From contig NZ_CP109199.1 in the NCBI RefSeq assembly GCF_036250065.1, forward strand, positions 1,364,001 through 1,428,000: a stretch of 64,000 bases of DNA, written 5' to 3'. Each line of letters begins with the position of its first letter. Within the stretch, counting starts at the first letter, position 1. Made by a program: the position numbers and the translations under genes. The stretch comes from Micromonospora sp. NBC_01699. GTDB taxonomy: Bacteria; Actinomycetota; Actinomycetes; Mycobacteriales; Micromonosporaceae. Shown in pieces: positions 1 to 8,157 of the stretch. The notes below the pieces were generated by a model that saw nothing but the letters and a program-made list of their open reading frames with translations, was not told the origin of the DNA and ran no database searches.

Positions 1-1
1 C

Positions 2-244
2 GACACCGAGGCGCTGGTGGCGGAGTTGCAGACCGGTCGGCTGAGCGCGGCGCTCGACGTGACCGACCCGGAGCCGCTGCCGCCCGGCCATCCGCTCTGG
101 GACCTGCCGAACGTCCTGCTCACCCCGCACGTCGGCGGCACCGTACGCGGGCTGCATCCGCGCGGCTACCGGCTCGCCGGTGCGCAGTTGCGCCGCTTCG
201 TCGCCGGGGAGCCGCTGCTCAACGAGGTGGTCGACGGCTACTGA
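2..244 (+). CDS. D-isomer-specific 2-hydroxyacid dehydrogenase, C-terminal end
   Basis: This is the 3' end of a gene that starts before the window. About 80 residues are visible and the frame is open to the first base. The segment reads ALDVTDPEPLPPGHPLWDLP, then NVLLTPHVGG, which is the usual C-terminal part of NAD-dependent D-2-hydroxyacid dehydrogenases of the glyoxylate/hydroxypyruvate reductase type. The histidine in TPHVGG is the catalytic acid/base of that family. The substrate cannot be told from this piece. It ends 34 bases before the convergent membrane protein gene. Confidence 0.85.
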   Translation, partial: DTEALVAELQTGRLSAALDVTDPEPLPPGHPLWDLPNVLLTPHVGGTVRGLHPRGYRLAGAQLRRFVAGEPLLNEVVDGY

Positions 245-278
245 GTCGAGCCGGCCCGATCACACGCCGCCGGCCCGG

Positions 279-677
279 TCACGCGGCGGTCGAGGGCTCC
301 TGGTCGTCCGTACCCAGGAGGTGTTGACCGCTCGCGGCGACCAGCCGGTGCAGGTCGGCGGCCGGCACCGCCGGCAGTTGGACGAACCGACCGCCGGTGA
401 GCGACGCGATCACCCGGCGCCGGTCGTCGACGCCGAGCTGGACCACCTCGTGCCAGGGGATCAGCCGCTGCCCGAACAGGGCCCGGACCTTCATCCCGGC
501 CCGGTCCGCGTCGGTGCCGGCACGCCAGGCCCAGACGCCGATCAGCAGCGGGACGACCAGTATGGGAGTGAGGTACCAGCCGGCGCTGGCCAGCGGCAGG
601 GCGCTGATGAACGCGATCACGGCGGCCACCCAGATCGCCTGGCTGTACCGGAAGTGGACGGTGTCGGTGCTGCTCAC
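279..677 (-). CDS. PH-domain-like small membrane protein
   Basis: The product is about 132 residues. Near its N-terminus are two hydrophobic segments (around residues 10-28 and 32-50), followed by a soluble part with the pattern of actinobacterial bacterial-PH-domain proteins (GMKVRALFGQRLIPWHEVVQL, then a FVQLPAV strand). Such proteins are membrane anchored and of unknown function. The start is uncertain. I chose the GTG that begins VSSTDTVHFRYSQ because the family usually begins at this strand, although a purine-rich stretch (GGGAGG) directly abuts it; the open frame continues upstream to 770. It is convergent with the dehydrogenase and divergent from the EAL gene. Confidence 0.65.
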   Translation of the reverse strand: MSSTDTVHFRYSQAIWVAAVIAFISALPLASAGWYLTPILVVPLLIGVWAWRAGTDADRAGMKVRALFGQRLIPWHEVVQLGVDDRRRVIASLTGGRFVQLPAVPAADLHRLVAASGQHLLGTDDQEPSTAA

Positions 678-745
678 CTCCCTAGTTTCGCACCCGTCCG
701 GTCCCGCGCCGCCGGCCGGGGCGTAACCATGCCCCGAATCCCTCG

Positions 746-1762
746 TTGACGGTTGATGGGTACGCCGCAACCCTCAGCCGAACCCGCCTCCCGCACCGCC
801 CCCCACACCACCCCGGACCCGTATCGACCCGTCCCCAAGCTCGCTGTCGGCCGGCATCGGCCCGACCGACGCCGGCCGGCGGCAGCGACGTGGACGTGCT
901 GCGTCGCGCCGAGCCGGCCCGGCAACCCGAGCGGAACCGGATCGAGTGGTACGACCGCTACCCGGAGGAGCAGCTCATACGCCGGATGGACCTCGAACGG
1001 GAACTGCCCGGCGCCGCCGGACGGGGTGAGTTCGACCTGGTCTACCAGCCGGTGCTCGACCTGGACGACCAGTGCCCGGTCGGCACCGAGGCACTGGTGC
1101 GCTGGCGCAGCCCGGTGCTCGGTACGGTGCTGCCGGCCGAGCTGGTGCCGGTGGCCGAGGACCTCGGGCTCATCGACGAGCTGGGCAGGTGGGTGCTGCA
1201 CCGGGCCTGCCGCCGACTCGCCGAGTGGTCCCGCGGCGGGCGCCGGCTGTGGATGTCGATCAACGTGTCGGTGGCCGAGCTGACCGGACCGGAGTTCGTC
1301 GGCCGGGTCGCGGCGGCGCTCACCCTCCACGGGATCGCGCCGGACCGGCTGTTGATCGAGATCGCCGAACCGAGCGGGGAGGGCGACCTGCGCGCGGTGG
1401 TCAACCAGCTCGGCCGGTTGCGGGCGCTCGGGGTGCGTACCGCCCTGGACGACTTCGGCCTGGGACCCATGTCCCTGGCCCAACTGCGCCGGATGCCGGT
1501 CGACATCCTGAAGATCAACCGTCGGCTGGTTGCCGAGCCGGACGGCCGGCAGGGTCGGGGCCAGCCCGTCATCGCCGTGGTGGTGAGTCTCGGCCGCCGC
1601 CTCGGCGTGCAGATCGTCGCCGGCGGACTGGAATCCGCCGACCAGGTCGAGCAGGCATGGCTGGCGGGCTGCCGGTTCGGCCAGGGCTACGTACTGGCCC
1701 GTCCCGCCACCGCCGAGCGGGTGGAGGCGTACCTGGAGGAGTTCCCGACCCCGTACCGCTGA
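746..1762 (+). CDS. EAL-domain protein, probably degenerate cyclic-di-GMP phosphodiesterase
   Basis: The EAL domain fills residues about 75-335. Recognisable motifs are TEALVRW (the EAL signature), SINVS, LLIEIAEPS, ALDDFGLG, DILKIN and QGYVLARP. EAL proteins hydrolyse c-di-GMP with two metal ions. Two positions depart from the active consensus: the usual AEGVE loop reads AGGLES, so its metal- or base-associated Glu is Gly, and KID reads KIN. The protein may therefore bind the nucleotide or act as a regulator without hydrolysing it. No GGDEF or sensor domain is present. The first 50 or so residues are Pro/Arg-rich and unlikely to be structured, so the true start may be the GTG at 890 or 896. 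No convincing Shine-Dalgarno sequence decides this. A complete GGDEF-EAL protein lies at 16.9 kb. Confidence 0.8.
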   Translation: MTVDGYAATLSRTRLPHRPPHHPGPVSTRPQARCRPASARPTPAGGSDVDVLRRAEPARQPERNRIEWYDRYPEEQLIRRMDLERELPGAAGRGEFDLVYQPVLDLDDQCPVGTEALVRWRSPVLGTVLPAELVPVAEDLGLIDELGRWVLHRACRRLAEWSRGGRRLWMSINVSVAELTGPEFVGRVAAALTLHGIAPDRLLIEIAEPSGEGDLRAVVNQLGRLRALGVRTALDDFGLGPMSLAQLRRMPVDILKINRRLVAEPDGRQGRGQPVIAVVVSLGRRLGVQIVAGGLESADQVEQAWLAGCRFGQGYVLARPATAERVEAYLEEFPTPYR

Positions 1763-1870
1763 GCCACGCTCGATTGTGGACGACGCCCGGCCGCCCGCTT
1801 GTGAACGGGACTCCCGATGGACCGGGCCGGTCCGACCCGGCGCGGGGTCCGCGCCGGGCCGGTAGCGGCG

Positions 1871-3139
1871 TCAGGCGGCGCTGTAACCCGGCATCGGGTA
1901 CGCGGCCAGCAGGTCGCTGACCTCGCCCGCGATCCGGTCCAGGGCGCCCTCGTCGTCCTTCAGAGCGGCGGTGACCGCCTCGTCCATCCAGGTCGCCACC
2001 TGCGGCATCTGCTGCTCGGTCAGCCCACGGGTGGTCAGCGCCGCCGCACCCAACCGGATCCCGGACGGGTCGAACGGCTTGCGGGTGTCGTACGGCACCG
2101 TGTTGTAGTTCAGCTCGATGCCGGCCCGGTCCAGCGCCTGCGCGGCCGGCTTGCCGGCGATGCCCTTGCTGGTCAGGTCGGCCAGGATCAGGTGGTTGTC
2201 GGTGCCACCGGAGGAGAGCGCGAAGCCGCGCTCGACCAGGGCGGCGGCCAGCGCCTGGGCGTTGGCGACCACCTGGTGGGCGTACCGCCGGAAGTCGTCG
2301 GTCGAGGCTTCCTTCAGGGCGACCGCGATGGCGGCGGTGGTGTGGTTGTGCGGGCCGCCCTGAAGGCCGGGGAAGACCGCCTTGTCGATCGGGCCGGCGT
2401 ACTCGGAAGTTGTCATGATCATGGCGCCGCGCGGGCCGCGCAGGGTCTTGTGGGTGGTGGTGGTGATGACGTCGGCGTGACCGACCGGCGACGGGTGCGC
2501 CCCGCCCGCGACCAGGCCGGCGATGTGCGCGATGTCGGCGACCAGGATCGCGCCGACCTCGCGGGCGATGGCGGCGAAACCGGGGAAGTCGATCGTCCGG
2601 GGGACCGCGGTGCCACCGCAGAAGATCACCTTGGGGCGCTCGCGCAGGGCGATGTCGCGTACCTCGTCCAGGTCGATCCGGCCGGTCTCCCGGGAAACCT
2701 GGTAGCGCACCGGGGTGAACCACTTGCCGGTGGCCGACACCGACCAACCGTGGGTCAGGTGGCCGCCCATCGGCAGCGCCATCCCCATCACCTTGTCACC
2801 CGGCGACAGGAACGCCAGGTAGACGGCAAGGTTCGCCGGCGACCCGGAGTACGGCTGCACGTTGGCGTGGTCGACGCCGAACAGCGCGCGGGCCCGCTCG
2901 ATGGCCAGCGTCTCGATCGGGTCGATGAACTGCTGGCCCTCGTAGTACCGCTTGCCGGCGTAGCCCTCGGAATACTTGTTGGTCAGCACGGTCCCGCTCG
3001 CCTCAAGTACGGCGGTGGAGACGTAGTTCTCCGAGGCGATCATGCGCAGCTTGTCGTGCTGGCGCTGTGACTCGGACTCGATCAGCGCGGCCAACTGCGG
3101 ATCGGCGGCGGTCAGGGCGGGAATGGGCGGTACGTGCAC
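1871..3139 (-). CDS. glyA: Serine hydroxymethyltransferase
   Basis: GlyA is the cytosolic PLP enzyme that interconverts serine and glycine while charging tetrahydrofolate with a one-carbon unit. The 422-residue product has the normal length and is recognisable throughout: SENYVS near the N-terminus, NKYSEGYAGKRYYEG, the PLP lysine in TTTTHKTLRGPRG, and GGTDNHL in the C-terminal domain. I chose the GTG at 3139 because AGGAGG lies 6 nt upstream of it. The longer open frame to 3226 would run into the riboswitch leader. The gene is preceded on the same strand by a ZTP riboswitch, which fits its one-carbon role. A pyrimidine-rich tract and a palindromic element lie further upstream. Confidence 0.97.
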   Translation of the reverse strand: MHVPPIPALTAADPQLAALIESESQRQHDKLRMIASENYVSTAVLEASGTVLTNKYSEGYAGKRYYEGQQFIDPIETLAIERARALFGVDHANVQPYSGSPANLAVYLAFLSPGDKVMGMALPMGGHLTHGWSVSATGKWFTPVRYQVSRETGRIDLDEVRDIALRERPKVIFCGGTAVPRTIDFPGFAAIAREVGAILVADIAHIAGLVAGGAHPSPVGHADVITTTTHKTLRGPRGAMIMTTSEYAGPIDKAVFPGLQGGPHNHTTAAIAVALKEASTDDFRRYAHQVVANAQALAAALVERGFALSSGGTDNHLILADLTSKGIAGKPAAQALDRAGIELNYNTVPYDTRKPFDPSGIRLGAAALTTRGLTEQQMPQVATWMDEAVTAALKDDEGALDRIAGEVSDLLAAYPMPGYSAA

Positions 3140-3253
3140 GAGGGTCCTCCTGCTGGGTTCGGCACTCGCCCGGCTGCGGAGTGCGACCGGACAAGGCTCT
3201 GCCGGTCCCGCCCTCGGTCCGGCCATGGCCGTACCGGACGGTCCCGGTTGACG

Positions 3254-3326
3254 TGCACCCAGGCGCGCGGCGCACTATCTCGGTCGCTCCCCGGTGGTCT
3301 CTTCCACCTCACCGCGCCAGTCGCCT
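3254..3326 (-). ncRNA. ZTP (pfl) riboswitch upstream of glyA
   Basis: On the minus strand, about 115 bases before the glyA start codon, the leader contains the conserved blocks of the pfl/ZTP aptamer in order: GCGACTGGCG (3324-3315), a GTGG...CCAC-paired element, CACCGGGGAGCG, then GCGCCGCGCGCCTGGGTGC ending near 3255. ZTP/ZMP accumulates when 10-formyl-THF is short, and these riboswitches switch on one-carbon and purine genes, glyA being a common target. Downstream, before the start codon, are GC-rich hairpins (CCGGTACGGCCATGGCCGG and GACCGG...CCGGTC) that could be the expression platform. The family is well described; the assignment here is by eye. Confidence 0.85.
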
Positions 3327-3340
3327 TAACCACCCCGATC

Positions 3341-3643
3341 GTACCGGCCCCCACCCTCACCCCCACATACCCCACCACCCACCCACCCCCTTAACCGCTT
3401 AACCCCCTCCCTCCCGCCTCCCGCCTCCCGCCTCCCCCCTCCTCCCCCTCCTCCCCCTCCTCCCCCTCCTCCCTCCTCCCCCCTCCCGCGCCGCGCCCTC
3501 CCCCGCCCTAGCCCCGTCGATCTAGGGCAAATACGTGTGATTAGAGATCAACTCGCCACCATTTGCCCTAGATCGACGAGGAGGGGGGCGGGAGGAGGGG
3601 GCGCGGGGGGAGGAGGGGGAGGAGGGGGAGAGGGGAGAGGGGT
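3341..3643. other. Intergenic pyrimidine tract / palindrome / purine tract
   Basis: This gene-free stretch lies between the 3' end of the LacI gene and the glyA leader. From about 3341 to 3510 it is almost pure C/T with repeated CTCC units. From about 3579 to 3643 it is almost pure G/A. Between them sits the inverted repeat listed separately. The two tracts are complementary in composition, so the whole could extend the central hairpin. No coding potential is seen. Confidence 0.9.
3515..3578. repeat. Palindromic intergenic element, family 1 copy 1
   Basis: Perfect 18-bp inverted repeats (CGTCGATCTAGGGCAAAT at 3515-3532, its complement at 3561-3578) enclose a 28-nt loop. The same arms and loop length recur at 52638-52701. 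The loop begins ACGTG and ends CCACC in both copies, but the 18 nt between them (3538-3555) is inverted relative to the other copy. The element lies downstream of the 3' end of the LacI gene. Confidence 0.95.
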
Positions 3644-4663
3644 TTAGGGGGTTTGGGGTGGGGCGGTGCTGCCTCGGGGGGTTAGGTGGGGGGTTTCGTC
3701 TTGGTAGGAGGTGATGGGGGTGCCGGCGATGGCGGACAGGAGGTGGCGGGCGGCGTGGGCGCCGTACGCGGGGATGTCCCGGCTGAGTGCGGTGAGCGAG
3801 GGGTGTACGAGCTGGCAGAGGGGTGAGTCGTCCCAGGCCACGATGGAGAGGTCGGTGGGGACGGACAGGCCCATCTCCTGGGCGACCGACAGTCCGGCGA
3901 TCGCCATCACGTCGTTGTCGTAGATCAGGGCGGTCGGGCGTTCGGCGGAACTGAGCAGTCGGCGGGTGACCCGCGCGCCCTCCTCGCCGGTGTAGTCCGA
4001 GCCGACGGTCCGGGTCCGGTCCAGCCCGAGTTGCCGGCAGACCTCGGTGAACGCCGCCGTACGGATCTCGGTGTGCAGCAGGCCGGGTAGGCCACCGATC
4101 CGGGTGATCCGTCGGTGGCCCAGCGCCACCAGGTATTCCACCGTCTCGACCAGGGCCGCCGCGTCGTCGGACCAGACGCTGGTGAGTCGCCCGGTGTGGC
4201 CGGGACCGCCGATCACCACGGTGGGTAGTTGCATCTCCTCCAGGGCGGGCACCCGTTGGTCATCGACCCGCAGGTCGCAGAGGAGGACACCGTCGATGCG
4301 CCGTTCACCCCACCAGCGACGGTAGACGGCGATCTCGGTTTCCGGGTCGGCGACGATCTGCAAGGTCAGCGCGTACGAGCGGGCGGAGAGTTCGGCCTCG
4401 ACGCCGCTGATCAGCTCCATGAAGAACGGTTCGATGCCGAGGATCCGGGCCGGTCGACGCAGGGCCAGCCCGACCGCGTTGGCGGTGGCGCCACTCAGGG
4501 CGCGGGCGGCGCTGTTCGGGTTGAAGCCGATCTCCCGGGCGATGGCGATGATGCGCTGCCGGGTGGTCTCGGAGACGCCGGGCTGGCCGTTGAGGGCGTA
4601 CGACACTGCGCCCTTGGAGACCCCGGCCTGGCGGGCGATGTCGGCGATGGTGGGCCGCTTCAC
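3644..4663 (-). CDS. LacI-family transcriptional regulator of the mannoside operon
   Basis: The 339-residue protein has the LacI helix-turn-helix at the N-terminus (TIADIARQAGVSKGAVSYAL), the hinge helix region around residues 45-60 (NPNSAARALSG) and a periplasmic-binding-protein-like sensor domain (SIVAWDDSPLCQLVHPSLT near the C-terminus). The start is GTG at 4663 with GAGGAG 5-6 nt upstream. It is transcribed divergently from the sugar ABC transporter and beta-mannosidase operon, and two operator-like sites lie between them. It is therefore probably the local repressor, released by a mannoside. The ligand is inferred from the neighbours only. Confidence 0.92.
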   Translation of the reverse strand: MKRPTIADIARQAGVSKGAVSYALNGQPGVSETTRQRIIAIAREIGFNPNSAARALSGATANAVGLALRRPARILGIEPFFMELISGVEAELSARSYALTLQIVADPETEIAVYRRWWGERRIDGVLLCDLRVDDQRVPALEEMQLPTVVIGGPGHTGRLTSVWSDDAAALVETVEYLVALGHRRITRIGGLPGLLHTEIRTAAFTEVCRQLGLDRTRTVGSDYTGEEGARVTRRLLSSAERPTALIYDNDVMAIAGLSVAQEMGLSVPTDLSIVAWDDSPLCQLVHPSLTALSRDIPAYGAHAARHLLSAIAGTPITSYQDETPHLTPRGSTAPPQTP

Positions 4664-4778
4664 CGGCGCTCCTCACTGGTCGGCCGGAAGGGGTTCCGGG
4701 CTGGTCGTCGACTCGGCCGGACGGGCTCGGAGCGGGTCGTGGCGGATCGGGCCGCGATGCCATCACCAACGCGGTCCG

Positions 4779-4792
4779 CTTGTCCGGTTAAG
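4779..4792. promoter_or_regulatory. Candidate LacI-type operator 1
   Basis: CTTGTCCGGTTAAG fits the palindrome CTTnnCCGGnnAAG, with the central CG typical of LacI-family operators. It lies in the divergent region between the LacI gene (start 4663) and the binding-protein gene (start 4941). A near copy lies 102 bases away. Confidence 0.65.
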
Positions 4793-4880
4793 CATAGCGA
4801 CCGGGGCGGGGTGATCACGTGATGCCCACGCTGTTAACACGCCATTGACACCGATGAAAGGCAACCGTACGGTGGCTTCA

Positions 4881-4894
4881 CTTATCCGGTTCAG
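4881..4894. promoter_or_regulatory. Candidate LacI-type operator 2
   Basis: CTTATCCGGTTCAG differs from operator 1 at two positions and keeps the CTT-n2-CCGG core. It lies about 50 bases before the lipoprotein start codon, where binding could block transcription of the operon. Two spaced sites would also allow looping by a tetramer or dimer pair. Confidence 0.6.
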
Positions 4895-4940
4895 TCGACG
4901 TTCCTCGATGTCGGGAGCGTTCCCATCAGTGGAGGATGAC

Positions 4941-6227
4941 ATGGCAGGGTCCGGGGCCCGTTGGGTCCGGCTGGTCGCCGCGAGTGCGGCCGGGGTGCTT
5001 CTGGTCGCGGGTTGCAGTGGCAACAGCGGCGGCGATTCCGAGTCGGGTGGCGGCGTCACGCTGAAGATCGCGTACTGGGGCGACTTCGGGCTGGACGAGC
5101 TGAAGAGCAGGTACGAGGCCGCGAACCCGAACGTCAAGATCAGCCTGAACACCGGCGAGTACAACGCCCAGCACGAGGACCTGCAAAAGAAGCTGATCGC
5201 CGGGGATGGTGCCCCCGACATCGCCGCCATCGACGAGGGCTTTGTCATCCAGTTCCGCGGCCAGGCCGACAAGTTCGTCAACCTGCTCGACTCCGGCGCC
5301 GGCCAGTACGAGAGCAAGTACCTGCCGTGGAAGTGGAAGCAGTCGCTGACCCCGGACGGCAAGGCCCAGATCGGGCTCGGCACCGACGTCGGCGGCCTGG
5401 CCATGTGCTACCGGACCGACCTGTTCCAGGCCGCCGGCCTGCCCACCGAGCGGGACAAGGTTTCGGCGCTCTGGTCGACCTGGGACCAGTTCATCGCGAC
5501 CGGCGAGACCTACACCAGGGCAATGGGCAAGAAGTTCATCGACTCCGGCACCAACATCTTCAACCCCGTACTCGGTCAGCAGGCGGTCGGCTTCTATGAC
5601 CCGAGCGAGGCGCTGCTGATGGAGGGCGGACCGAAGGTCGCGTTCGAGGTGGCGGCCAAGGCGATCCAGGCGGACCTCTCCGCCAACCTGCCGGCCTTCC
5701 AGCCCGAATGGAACGCCGCCTTCGTCAAGGGCGACTTTGCCGTACTCGCCTGCCCGGCGTGGATGCAGGGGCACATCAAGAACACCGCACCGGACACCGC
5801 CGGCAAGTGGGATGTCGCCGCGGTTCCCGGCGGCGGCGGCAACTGGGGCGGCTCGTTTCTCACCATTCCCAAGCAGGGCAGGCACGTGGACGAGGCGTAC
5901 AAGCTGCTGGAGTGGCTGATCCAGCCGGAGCAGCAGATCGAGATCTTCAAGAAGGTCGGCAACCTGCCGTCCCAGCCGGCGCTCTACCAGGACCCGGCGA
6001 TCCGGGACTTCACCAACCCGTTCTTCAACAACGCCCCGGTCGGCCAGATCTTCTCGAAGACGGCGGAGGGCCTGACCCCGCAGTACCTGGGCAAGAAGAA
6101 CGGTCCGACCCGGGTCGCGGTGGAGAACGTACTGAACCGGATGCAGAACGGTGACCTCAAGGGCAAGCCGCTGGGACAGGCGTGGACCGAGGCGACGAAG
6201 GAAGCCCAGAAGGCGTCCACGTCCTGA
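4941..6227 (+). CDS. Sugar ABC transporter, extracellular solute-binding lipoprotein
   Basis: The 428-residue protein is a family-1 solute-binding protein. A short basic N-terminus and hydrophobic stretch end in the lipobox LLVAGC, so the mature protein is tethered to the outer face of the membrane by the Cys. The body begins VTLKIAYWGDFGLDELKSRY, as in maltose- and cellobiose-type binding proteins, and ends with the usual C-terminal helix region. The start is the ATG at 4941 with GGAGG 6 nt upstream; the open frame upstream to 4845 has no signal-like features. It is the first gene of an operon with two permeases and a beta-mannosidase, so the ligand is probably a mannose-containing oligosaccharide (inferred). 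Confidence 0.93.
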   Translation: MAGSGARWVRLVAASAAGVLLVAGCSGNSGGDSESGGGVTLKIAYWGDFGLDELKSRYEAANPNVKISLNTGEYNAQHEDLQKKLIAGDGAPDIAAIDEGFVIQFRGQADKFVNLLDSGAGQYESKYLPWKWKQSLTPDGKAQIGLGTDVGGLAMCYRTDLFQAAGLPTERDKVSALWSTWDQFIATGETYTRAMGKKFIDSGTNIFNPVLGQQAVGFYDPSEALLMEGGPKVAFEVAAKAIQADLSANLPAFQPEWNAAFVKGDFAVLACPAWMQGHIKNTAPDTAGKWDVAAVPGGGGNWGGSFLTIPKQGRHVDEAYKLLEWLIQPEQQIEIFKKVGNLPSQPALYQDPAIRDFTNPFFNNAPVGQIFSKTAEGLTPQYLGKKNGPTRVAVENVLNRMQNGDLKGKPLGQAWTEATKEAQKASTS

Positions 6228-6247
6228 CCAGTGCTCCTGGAGGTCCG

Positions 6248-7255
6248 ATGTCCACCACCCGTGCCACCCCGGCGGCCCCGCCCGGCGGACCGGCCGGGCG
6301 CCCCGCCGGTCGGGGCGAACCCGACCGGCACCGCTGGCGCAACCGGCTGCACCGCTTCGACATGCGCTACACGCCGTACCTGCTCGTCGCCCCGTTCTTC
6401 CTGCTGTTCCTGGTGTTCGGGCTGTTCCCGATCATCTTCAACGGCGTGGTCGCGCTGCGGCACTGGCGGCTGGACGATCCGACCCTGACCGGCTGGGCCG
6501 GCGCGGCGAACTTCGAGAAACTGCTCACCGACGACGACTTCTGGAACGCGCTCTACAACACGTTCGGCATCTTCCTGCTCTCCACCGTGCCTCAGCTGAC
6601 CCTGGCGCTGGTCATCGCGTCGGTGCTCAACCGCAGGCTGCGGGCCCAGACCTGGTTCCGGGTCGGCGTGCTGCTGCCGTACGTCACCCCGATCACCGCC
6701 TCGACGCTGGTCTTCGCGGTGGTCTTCGCCCGGGACACGGGTGTGGCCAACTGGGTGCTGTCGGTGCTGCACCTGGCCGGTGACGAGCCGATCGACTGGC
6801 GCAGCGCGAAGTGGTCGTCCTGGACGGTGCTGGCCACGATGGTCAACTGGAAGTGGATCGGCTACAACGCGTTGCTCTACCTGGCCGCTATGCAGTCGAT
6901 TCCGCGGGACATCTACGAGGCGGCGGCCGTCGACGGGGCAGGTGTCTGGCGGCAGCTCTGGCGGATCACCGTACCGATGATCCGGCCTGTTGTGATCTTC
7001 ACGGTGGTGCTGTCGACCATCGGTGGGCTGCAACTGTTCACCGAGCCGATGCTGCTGGAGCAGAACGCGCAGGCGGCCACGGGCGGCGCCAACGGTGAGT
7101 GGCAGACCATCGCCCAGCTCATCTACAAGGTCGGCTGGAAGGACCTCAACCTCGGCTATGCCGCCGCCATGTCCTGGGGTCTGTTCCTGATCATCGTGGT
7201 CGTCTCCGCGCTGAACGCGCTGATCACCAACCGGCTCGGCGGGGGGAAGCGATGA
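6248..7255 (+). CDS. Sugar ABC transporter permease, MalF-like
   Basis: The 335-residue protein has a Pro/Gly-rich cytoplasmic head, then about six membrane helices. The first is YLLVAPFFLLFLVFGLFPII. The EAA loop that contacts the ATPase reads YEAAAVDGAGVWRQLWRITVP (around residues 222-242). I chose the ATG at 6248, which follows GGAGG, over the longer frame from 6182 that overlaps the binding-protein gene. It lies 20 bases after that gene and overlaps the next permease by the 4-base ATGA. It forms the heterodimeric channel of the transporter with that protein. Confidence 0.94.
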   Translation: MSTTRATPAAPPGGPAGRPAGRGEPDRHRWRNRLHRFDMRYTPYLLVAPFFLLFLVFGLFPIIFNGVVALRHWRLDDPTLTGWAGAANFEKLLTDDDFWNALYNTFGIFLLSTVPQLTLALVIASVLNRRLRAQTWFRVGVLLPYVTPITASTLVFAVVFARDTGVANWVLSVLHLAGDEPIDWRSAKWSSWTVLATMVNWKWIGYNALLYLAAMQSIPRDIYEAAAVDGAGVWRQLWRITVPMIRPVVIFTVVLSTIGGLQLFTEPMLLEQNAQAATGGANGEWQTIAQLIYKVGWKDLNLGYAAAMSWGLFLIIVVVSALNALITNRLGGGKR

Positions 7256-8157
7256 GTGGCACGACCATCACCCCGCAGGCCCCGCGCCGCCGCAACCGCC
7301 GACGGGGTGCGCTGAGCGGGCGGGCCCCGGCGGACACCCCCGGCAGCGTGTGGAACTACCTCTTCCTTTCGCTGGTCATCCTGTTCTCCGCGTTCCCGCT
7401 CTACTGGATGCTGGTGATCGCCACCAGCACCGACGCGGCACTGGCCAGGATCCCACCGCAGGTGGTGCCGGGTGATCAGCTACTGACCAACCTGCGCGAG
7501 GTCTTCTCGATGCAGGACGTGTACTTCGTCCAGTCGCTGGCGAACAGCGCCATCGTGTCGTCGGTCGTCACCGTGGCGGTGCTGTTCTTCTGCTCGCTGG
7601 CCGGGTTCGCCTTCGCCAAGCTGCGGTTCAAGGGCCGCAACGCGCTGATGGTCATCGTGATTCTCACCCTGACCGTGCCGAACCAGCTCGGCGTGGTCGC
7701 GCTCTACATAGTGATGGGCAAAATCGGTTGGAACGGGACCCTGCTCGCCGTCATCGTGCCCGGCCTGGTCAGCGCGTTCGGGGTCTTCTACATGCGGCAG
7801 TTCATCCTGGAGGCGGTGCCGGACGAGCTGGTCGAGGCGGCCAGGATCGACGGCGCCACCACCATGCGCATCTACGCCAGCGTCGTGCTGCCGGCGGTAC
7901 GGCCGGCGCTGGCCGTACTCGGGCTGCTCACCTTCGTGGGGACCTGGAACGACTTCCAGTGGCCGTTGATCACCCTGAACGGGACCGACTACCCGACCTC
8001 GATGGTGGCCCTCTCCGACCTGGCCAGCGGAAACTACGTGCTCTATCGACGGGTCCTGGCCGGTGCACTGGTGGCGACGATCCCGTTGCTCATCATGCTC
8101 TTCATCGGCGGCCGGCAAATTGTTCGAGGAATCATGGAAGGCGCGATCAAGTCATGA
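7252..8157 (+). CDS. Sugar ABC transporter permease, MalG-like
   Basis: The 301-residue protein has six predicted membrane helices, the first starting YLFLSLVILFSAFPLYWML. Its EAA loop reads VEAARIDGATTMRIYASVVLP. The start ATG overlaps the stop of the MalF-like gene, and its own stop overlaps the beta-mannosidase start (both ATGA), so translation of the three genes is probably coupled. No ATP-binding subunit is encoded here. In actinobacteria such systems usually share an MsiK-type ATPase encoded elsewhere. Confidence 0.94.
   Translation: MSGTTITPQAPRRRNRRRGALSGRAPADTPGSVWNYLFLSLVILFSAFPLYWMLVIATSTDAALARIPPQVVPGDQLLTNLREVFSMQDVYFVQSLANSAIVSSVVTVAVLFFCSLAGFAFAKLRFKGRNALMVIVILTLTVPNQLGVVALYIVMGKIGWNGTLLAVIVPGLVSAFGVFYMRQFILEAVPDELVEAARIDGATTMRIYASVVLPAVRPALAVLGLLTFVGTWNDFQWPLITLNGTDYPTSMVALSDLASGNYVLYRRVLAGALVATIPLLIMLFIGGRQIVRGIMEGAIKS

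Noticed and set aside
3254..3326. A glycine riboswitch before glyA
   Set aside because: The conserved blocks (GACTGGCG, GGGGAGCG, CGCCTGGGTGC) fit the ZTP aptamer and not the glycine aptamer.
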